Source: Anaerolineae bacterium (lineage in GTDB: Bacteria; Chloroflexota; Anaerolineae; Promineifilales; Promineifilaceae). From it: a stretch of DNA of 64,000 nucleotides. Below, in pieces: positions 59,876 to 64,000 of the stretch. The translations under genes were made by a program, and so were the position numbers. The stretch's first letter is position 1; every line of letters begins with the position of its first letter. Below the pieces are notes generated by a model. The model made no database searches. It saw nothing but the letters and a program-made list of their open reading frames with translations, and was not told the origin of the DNA. Where the stretch lies: positions 1-64,000 of the forward strand of contig JAHDWK010000013.1 in the NCBI GenBank assembly GCA_023382655.1. Direction: 5' to 3'.

Positions 59876-60562
59876 CTAATCTCCAGCCACTAACTTGTAC
59901 CCCATGCCCCACACCGTTTCAATGGTGACATTGCTGCCGGCTAAACGGTCGCGCAAATGGGCGATGTGTACGTCCACCGTGCGCGTTTGGCCGTAAAATT
60001 CGTAGCCCCACACCAGGTCGAGCAATTGGTCACGTGAGAGGACAATGTTGACATGATCCATGAGGGTGATCAGCAGGTCAAACTCTTTGGCGCGCAGCGG
60101 TGTGCGCAGGCCATTGACGGTCACTTCGCGGGCGGTGGGATCTAACATGACGCCACCTAACTGGCGTATCTGGTCAGCTTTAGCGCCGGTGGAAGCCGGG
60201 CCGGCGCGGCGCAAAATGGCGTGAACGCGGGCAATCAACTCGCGCGGGTTGAACGGTTTGGTAAGGTAATCATCAGCCCCCATTTCCAGGCCAACGATCT
60301 TGTCAATGTCTTCGGTGCGGGCGGTGAGCATGAGGATGGGCAGGTGATTATTGGCAGCGCGCACCCGACGGCATACTTCCCAGCCGTCAATGCCGGGTAA
60401 CATCAGGTCTAGCACCATGAGGGTTGGTGGATTTTGCTGGATGAGGTCGAGGGCTTGTTGTCCATCTACGGCCGTGACCACCCGATACCCATCCTTCTCC
60501 AGATACAGCCGGGCTAGATCGCGGATATTGGCTTCATCGTCTACAACGAGGATCGTTTCCAT
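59876..60562 (-). CDS. OmpR-family response regulator
   Basis: 228 residues. Receiver domain: DDE (8-10 area), phospho-acceptor Asp in MVLDLMLPG, Lys in LTKPFNPRE. Winged helix: [48 protein letters not shown]. No kinase gene is adjacent, so its partner is unknown; the five-GAF kinase at 12510 is one candidate. It is followed by nitroreductase and preceded by RidA. Confidence 0.95.
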   Translation of the reverse strand: METILVVDDEANIRDLARLYLEKDGYRVVTAVDGQQALDLIQQNPPTLMVLDLMLPGIDGWEVCRRVRAANNHLPILMLTARTEDIDKIVGLEMGADDYLTKPFNPRELIARVHAILRRAGPASTGAKADQIRQLGGVMLDPTAREVTVNGLRTPLRAKEFDLLITLMDHVNIVLSRDQLLDLVWGYEFYGQTRTVDVHIAHLRDRLAGSNVTIETVWGMGYKLVAGD

Positions 60563-60573
60563 AAAAGAGTCTA

Positions 60574-60960
60574 TTACTCTCCAATCACGGCGATCATCTC
60601 AATCTCCACCCGCGCCCCGCGAGGCAGGGCAGCCACTTGAAAGGTAGAACGGGCGGGCGGATTGGGGGTGACGTAACGGCCGTATACCTCATTCATCGCC
60701 GCAAAATCGGCAATATCGGCCAGAAAGACGGTCGTCTTGACCGCATTGGCAAACGTAGCGCCAGCCGCTTCCAGAACAGCCTGCAAATTTTTCATCACCT
60801 GATCCGTCTGCACCTGTACGCCCCCTTCCACCAGATTACCCGTCGTTGGGTCTAGCCCCACCTGCCCGGCCAAAAATAACAAATTACCGGTGCGCACAGC
60901 CTGGGAATATGGCCCCGCTGCGGCGGGGGCGTTGTGGGTGGCAATGATTGTTTTGTCCAT
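60574..60960 (-). CDS. RidA family enamine/imine deaminase
   Basis: 128 residues. [26 protein letters not shown] and the C-terminal [21 protein letters not shown] are the RidA signature; the Arg in ARSTFQV binds the carboxylate of the enamine substrate. It removes reactive enamines formed by PLP enzymes, of which this window has several. Located directly upstream of the response regulator gene. Confidence 0.94.
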   Translation of the reverse strand: MDKTIIATHNAPAAAGPYSQAVRTGNLLFLAGQVGLDPTTGNLVEGGVQVQTDQVMKNLQAVLEAAGATFANAVKTTVFLADIADFAAMNEVYGRYVTPNPPARSTFQVAALPRGARVEIEMIAVIGE

Positions 60961-60974
60961 GTTTACTCCTCTTT

Positions 60975-61015
60975 CGTAACCCGTTATCCGTTATCGGTTT
61001 ACGGTTCACCGGCTA
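60975..61015. repeat. CGTAACCCGTTATCCGTTAT array
   Basis: CCGTTATCCGTTATCGGTTTACGG units between the RidA and zinc-ribbon genes. Confidence 0.6.
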
Positions 61016-61600
61016 CACCCGCGCCGCCAACTGCCAGCCATCCCCTTTTTTCTGGGCAGGAATGGCCCATAGCGCGGGCGTCCCAGCTTCGATATTAAAT
61101 TTGAGGTCACGCAGCATATCTTTGCGCTCCGCTTCAATGGTCAGGACAATAAAGTCCAACAGTTTCAGGCCATCTTCGGGCGTGATGATGGTTTCGGCGA
61201 GCAAAGCCCCATCGGGCCGGGGAATGGCCTGGAAGAGAGGTTGGCCCTGCACCAGTTTGCTGCCAATTTCCCGCGCCTGCCGCGCCGGTTGCTGCCAGGC
61301 AGGGGCATACAAACGCTGGACGCGCTGCCACAATTCGGCGGCGTCTTTGTCCGCGCCTTTGCTGCCCCCCTGGGATTGGCGTTGGTGCAGGTGGACACGG
61401 CCGTGAAACAACCACACCGGCAACCAGCCATCCACCCGATCATTGCCGGGGGCGGCATAGTGTACGTCTATGGGTTGCAGGCCGGTCTGGTGTAGGGTGA
61501 CGGCCGTGAAGCAGTTTGTGCACACCACCACCACCACATCATTATGGTGTGGCTCCAACTTCTGATTACATTGAGGACATCGGAGGGGGAGTAGTTTCAT
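61013..61600 (-). CDS. Zinc-ribbon hypothetical protein 1
   Basis: 195 residues from MKLLPL. An N-terminal zinc ribbon, CPQC and CTNC (about residues 8-28), precedes a domain of mixed strands and helices with ELWQRVQRLYAPAWQQPARQ and EDGLKLLDFIVLTIEAE. No membrane segment. The frame is open to 61654, but those residues come from a repeat array. It stands first of three zinc-ribbon genes in the same direction; the set may form one envelope complex with the two membrane proteins beside it. Function unknown. Confidence 0.65.
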   Translation of the reverse strand: MKLLPLRCPQCNQKLEPHHNDVVVVVCTNCFTAVTLHQTGLQPIDVHYAAPGNDRVDGWLPVWLFHGRVHLHQRQSQGGSKGADKDAAELWQRVQRLYAPAWQQPARQAREIGSKLVQGQPLFQAIPRPDGALLAETIITPEDGLKLLDFIVLTIEAERKDMLRDLKFNIEAGTPALWAIPAQKKGDGWQLAARV

Positions 61601-61604
61601 ATTA

Positions 61605-61685
61605 TCCGTGATGCGTAATCCGTGATGCGTAATCCGTGATCTGTTTACGGTCACCGGTTTACGAATGACGGATGACGGATTACCG
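61605..61685. repeat. ATCCGTGATGCGTAATCCG array
   Basis: ATCCGTGATGCGTAATCC units and inverted ACGGATGACGGATTACCG; between zinc-ribbon genes 1 and 2. Confidence 0.65.
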
Positions 61686-62762
61686 TTTATTGGCTTTCGA
61701 CACTTCGTCCAGCAAATTCATGCCCGTTTTCATCAAATCGCCCATATTCATGTTGCCGCCCCCACCAAGCATATTTTCCAGCATACCGCCGGAGCCACGT
61801 TTGCCGCTGATCGCCTTTTTCACCTTACCCTGTATCTGCTCCACCTCTTCACCATAGCGAAAAGCGCGATACCCGGCTGCAATCAAAACAATGCCCAGCA
61901 CAATGGGCAGTAAAAGCAAGGCAAGACCATCATCATCACTGCTTTCACTGAATGCCATCGCCGCCAGAATGGTGCCATTCACCAGCACAAAATTTCCGGC
62001 GGCTAACCCCGCCACCAGCGCCGCCGCCCGGTAAAAGATGTTGCCCGGTGCTTTACCATAGAGCACTTCGTTGTTCACCCCATCCACCACCACCTGGTAA
62101 TGGCGCTGGTGATAGCTGTAACGAGCCACCCACAGCGGGTAATAGACAATGGCGAGCTGCTCATGCAAAAAGTGGAACTTCTCAAAATAGGTGGCATCCA
62201 GCCGTTGTTTGCTACGGCCGCGATAAATGAAATGGTCGTGCGCTTCTGCTATGGCATCCGTGTGTGATTCCGTTGGTTCAAACACAATGGCTTCAGCGTG
62301 CAATGCTTCTTTGTGATATGGTTCCAGTTGGTTTTGCGCTAACGTGACCTGATGCACCCCATACTCGGACACATCCAGTGCGGCGTCTGCCCATTGCATT
62401 TCTTCAAACACCTGCACTTCAACCGGTTTGGTTTCATCTTTGTCTTTGCGCACCCGGCCAAACAGCCAGCCGGCCACATCGGCCCGCACCCGCCAATACG
62501 GCAGGTAAACCAGGAACATATCCTGGATTTCCGCCTGCTTTTTGAGGTCACGCGCCTTTTTGACACCGGAGAAGAAACTGCCCACCGATTGACGCGCTTT
62601 GTCCCGCTCCACGCGGCGGTTCACCTGCCAGCGGCGTGTGCCCTGCTCGCCTTGAATGAGGGAGTGCAGGCCGCAGAAAGGGCAGGTAACCAGGCGTTCG
62701 CCTTCTTTGACGGGGACGATACCATTACATTCGGGGCAGGTAAGACCTTGTGTTTTGTCCAT
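61680..62762 (-). CDS. Zinc-ribbon membrane protein 2
   Basis: 360 residues. Zinc ribbon CPEC and CPFC at the N-terminus, a basic helix (RRVERDKARQSVGSFFSGVKKARD), then strands with MFLVYLPYWRVRADVAGWLF, LAIVYYPLWVARYSYHQRHYQVVVDGVNNEVLYG and at least two membrane helices (about 245-300). The Gly-rich C-terminus (GGMLENMLGGGGNMNMGDLMK) is unusual. The PLW/LPYWRVRAD segments recur in zinc-ribbon protein 3, so the two are related. Function unknown. Confidence 0.7.
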   Translation of the reverse strand: MDKTQGLTCPECNGIVPVKEGERLVTCPFCGLHSLIQGEQGTRRWQVNRRVERDKARQSVGSFFSGVKKARDLKKQAEIQDMFLVYLPYWRVRADVAGWLFGRVRKDKDETKPVEVQVFEEMQWADAALDVSEYGVHQVTLAQNQLEPYHKEALHAEAIVFEPTESHTDAIAEAHDHFIYRGRSKQRLDATYFEKFHFLHEQLAIVYYPLWVARYSYHQRHYQVVVDGVNNEVLYGKAPGNIFYRAAALVAGLAAGNFVLVNGTILAAMAFSESSDDDGLALLLLPIVLGIVLIAAGYRAFRYGEEVEQIQGKVKKAISGKRGSGGMLENMLGGGGNMNMGDLMKTGMNLLDEVSKANKR

Positions 62763-62777
62763 AAAATTTGTGGCTGC

Positions 62778-62826
62778 GGCCGGTCTGTGACCGTGCCGCT
62801 TGAACTGGCACGGTCACAGACCGGCC
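62778..62826. repeat. Perfect 20-bp inverted repeat
   Basis: GGCCGGTCTGTGACCGTGCC, nine-base loop, GGCACGGTCACAGACCGGCC, in the gap between zinc-ribbon genes 2 and 3. A related GGCACGGTT/AACCGTGCC hairpin is at 24036-24056 ahead of mec. Confidence 0.8.
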
Positions 62827-62835
62827 AGCGCATGG

Positions 62836-63657
62836 TCAGATTTTGTGGGAAACATAACTGGCGATGGCAAACATCGGTACGGCCATCACCAGGGCGGCGA
62901 TCAGATAAATGAGAATGCCTCCCCCCAAACCGACAAGATTCCCGGTGAGGAAACCGGCAGCAGGAATGAGAGCGGCGCAGAAATAGAGCAGGCAACCCAC
63001 GCCGGCCACTGTCTGGTAAGGGACTTCTTGTTTGGAGGGGAAAATATCGGCAAAGACCCGGCCAGCTGCGGCTTCGACTACGGCCGTGTACGGCCGTCCC
63101 TGAAATTGATACTCAAAGACATACACCGGCAAATGCACCAGCGCCATCTCTTTGATCATGGAGTCGCTAATCTGTTGGTCGGCAGCCAGCCATTTTTTCA
63201 CCGCGTTCAGGGGTACGGTCGGTTCCAGGGCGTAGGCGTTGCCCTGATAAGGTTCCAGGTCAGACGCGGGAATGGTGATGCGGGTGGTATCCAACACCGA
63301 GACGGGGGCCGCCGGTTTGATAAACACCTTCTCTGCCCCTTCCACGTCGGCGCGCACCAACCACAACGGCCATAACTGGAAAGTGGGTGACTTAATAGTG
63401 GCTTTGCTGTCCAGGTTTTTAACCGTTTCATTACCGCCCATCCAGCGGCGCAGCGCCGCCGCCGCATCCGTGTCGCGCAGCGTATCACGCACCACGTAAT
63501 GCAACACCGCCTGGCTTTTGTCTACGACATTGGTGGCGCCACAGAATTCGCACACGGCCGTGAGCGCACCCTGTTCAACGGGCAGCACGGCCGTACATTG
63601 GTTACACAAAATTTCGGTTGGAGGGGGGACAGCCGGCTCGTCTTCGATCATGCTCAT
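62836..63657 (-). CDS. Zinc-ribbon membrane protein 3
   Basis: 273 residues. CNQC and CEFC at about 18 and 36 form the ribbon; the middle has TFQLWPLWLVRADVEGAEKV (compare protein 2), followed by YVFEYQFQGRPYTAVVEAAAGRV and two or three C-terminal membrane helices (about 215-265). A paralog of zinc-ribbon protein 2 rather than a copy. The three genes probably form one operon with an unknown role in the envelope. Confidence 0.7.
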   Translation of the reverse strand: MSMIEDEPAVPPPTEILCNQCTAVLPVEQGALTAVCEFCGATNVVDKSQAVLHYVVRDTLRDTDAAAALRRWMGGNETVKNLDSKATIKSPTFQLWPLWLVRADVEGAEKVFIKPAAPVSVLDTTRITIPASDLEPYQGNAYALEPTVPLNAVKKWLAADQQISDSMIKEMALVHLPVYVFEYQFQGRPYTAVVEAAAGRVFADIFPSKQEVPYQTVAGVGCLLYFCAALIPAAGFLTGNLVGLGGGILIYLIAALVMAVPMFAIASYVSHKI

Positions 63658-63711
63658 ACCTCACCCGCATTGTACGCGCAAAAAGAGAAAAGGGGCAAAT
63701 GGATTTTAAGG

Positions 63712-63765
63712 GGTGCGTGATGCGTGACCCGTTGCTAGATCACGGATCACGCATCACGCATCACA
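63712..63765. repeat. GCGTGATGCGTGACCC array
   Basis: GTGCGTGATGCGTGACCC, then inverted GGATCACGCATCACGCATCA; between the E2 and zinc-ribbon genes. Confidence 0.7.
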
Positions 63766-63774
63766 GGCAGTCAA

Positions 63775-64000
63775 TTACAACAAGAGACGCAGCGCGTTTT
63801 CCAAGATAGCTTTGAACGCTTGCATGAATTGGGCGGCTTCCGCGCCATCGGTGACGCGGTGGTCGGCGGAGAGGGTCACTTTCATACGTGTGCCGACGGC
63901 CAGGTCACCGTTTACCACCACCGGCACCTGTCGCGCCGACCCCACCGCCAGGATACCGGCATGAGGCGGATTGAGGATGGCGATAAAGTTTTCCACATCC
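63775..64000 (-). CDS. 2-oxoacid dehydrogenase E2 acyltransferase, C-terminal end (partial)
   Basis: The last 75 or so residues of a dihydrolipoyl acyltransferase, cut by the window edge. VENFIAILNPPHAGILAVGS and the catalytic DHRVTDGAEAAQFMQ (His and Asp of the HxxxDG motif) are typical of the E2 catalytic domain of pyruvate or branched-chain dehydrogenase complexes. E1 and E3 genes would be expected beyond the edge. Confidence 0.85.
   Translation of the reverse strand, partial: DVENFIAILNPPHAGILAVGSARQVPVVVNGDLAVGTRMKVTLSADHRVTDGAEAAQFMQAFKAILENALRLLL

Noticed and set aside
22191..61685. Short direct repeats as CRISPR arrays
   Set aside because: Units are too short and degenerate, lack unique spacers, and turn into their reverse complement.

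Overview
The window looks like a chromosomal segment of a free-living bacterium, most likely a Chloroflexota (Anaerolineae-like) organism. The clues are indirect: GC-rich coding DNA, secreted beta-helix proteins ending in an aromatic-LP-hydrophobic-R tail, an LPxTG/sortase pair without outer-membrane genes, a CysO/Mec/CysM cysteine pathway as in Gram-positives, KorAB-type ferredoxin oxidoreductase, and intergenic arrays of short degenerate repeats. There is no rRNA, prophage, CRISPR array or transposase. The palindrome ACGGCCGT occurs about 130 times by eye count (roughly 1-2 expected) and marks nearly every gene as native.

Layout. 0.1-5.1 kb: MFS transporter, a SARP/BTAD regulator fused to an alpha/beta hydrolase, a DUF3048 lipoprotein and a small HEAT-like protein. 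5.1-6.2 kb: the most unusual locus, a tRNA-like gene with anticodon CUA followed by two overlapping genes, the second (PTH2-like) having an in-frame UAG at codon 5. 6.2-12.2 kb: a MITE-like element, asd behind a T-box leader and consensus promoter, a giant EAD-macro-KAP NTPase, and ssb behind an SOS-like box. 12.5-20.9 kb: five-GAF histidine kinase, adenine deaminase, a second MITE copy, an EcsC-like protein and a beta-helix surface protein.

20.9-27.4 kb is a sulfur island on the minus strand. A SAM-I riboswitch precedes mec, cysO, DUF4395, thioredoxin and moeZ. A cysM gene lies behind a promoter, a 13-residue Cys-x-Cys leader peptide and an attenuator. A second cysM is coupled to a lysoplasmalogenase gene through a perfect 44-bp palindrome. 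27.5-33.4 kb: acyl-CoA synthetase, Nudix, ThuA-like, class III aminotransferase, P450. 33.4-37.3 kb: sortase, LPDTG protein and beta-helix protein.

37.6-42.6 kb: TerB-like protein, degenerate Nudix, nusB, asp23, fabG, fabD, rpmF and a coiled-coil protein. 42.7-49.9 kb: a kinase-NTPase-TPR giant, DinB-like, lipoprotein, PRC-barrel, acyl-CoA dehydrogenase. 50-54.3 kb: Wzt-like ABC ATPase, GT-C-like membrane protein, secreted glycosidase-like protein. 54.4-64 kb, minus strand: KorB-CBS fusion, KorA, CBS protein, GntR regulator with a palindromic operator, nitroreductase, response regulator, RidA, three zinc-ribbon proteins and the end of an E2 acyltransferase gene cut by the window edge.

Most intergenic gaps hold short arrays written forward and then as their reverse complement. 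Several have been captured into reading frames (thioredoxin and Mec C-termini, sortase linker).
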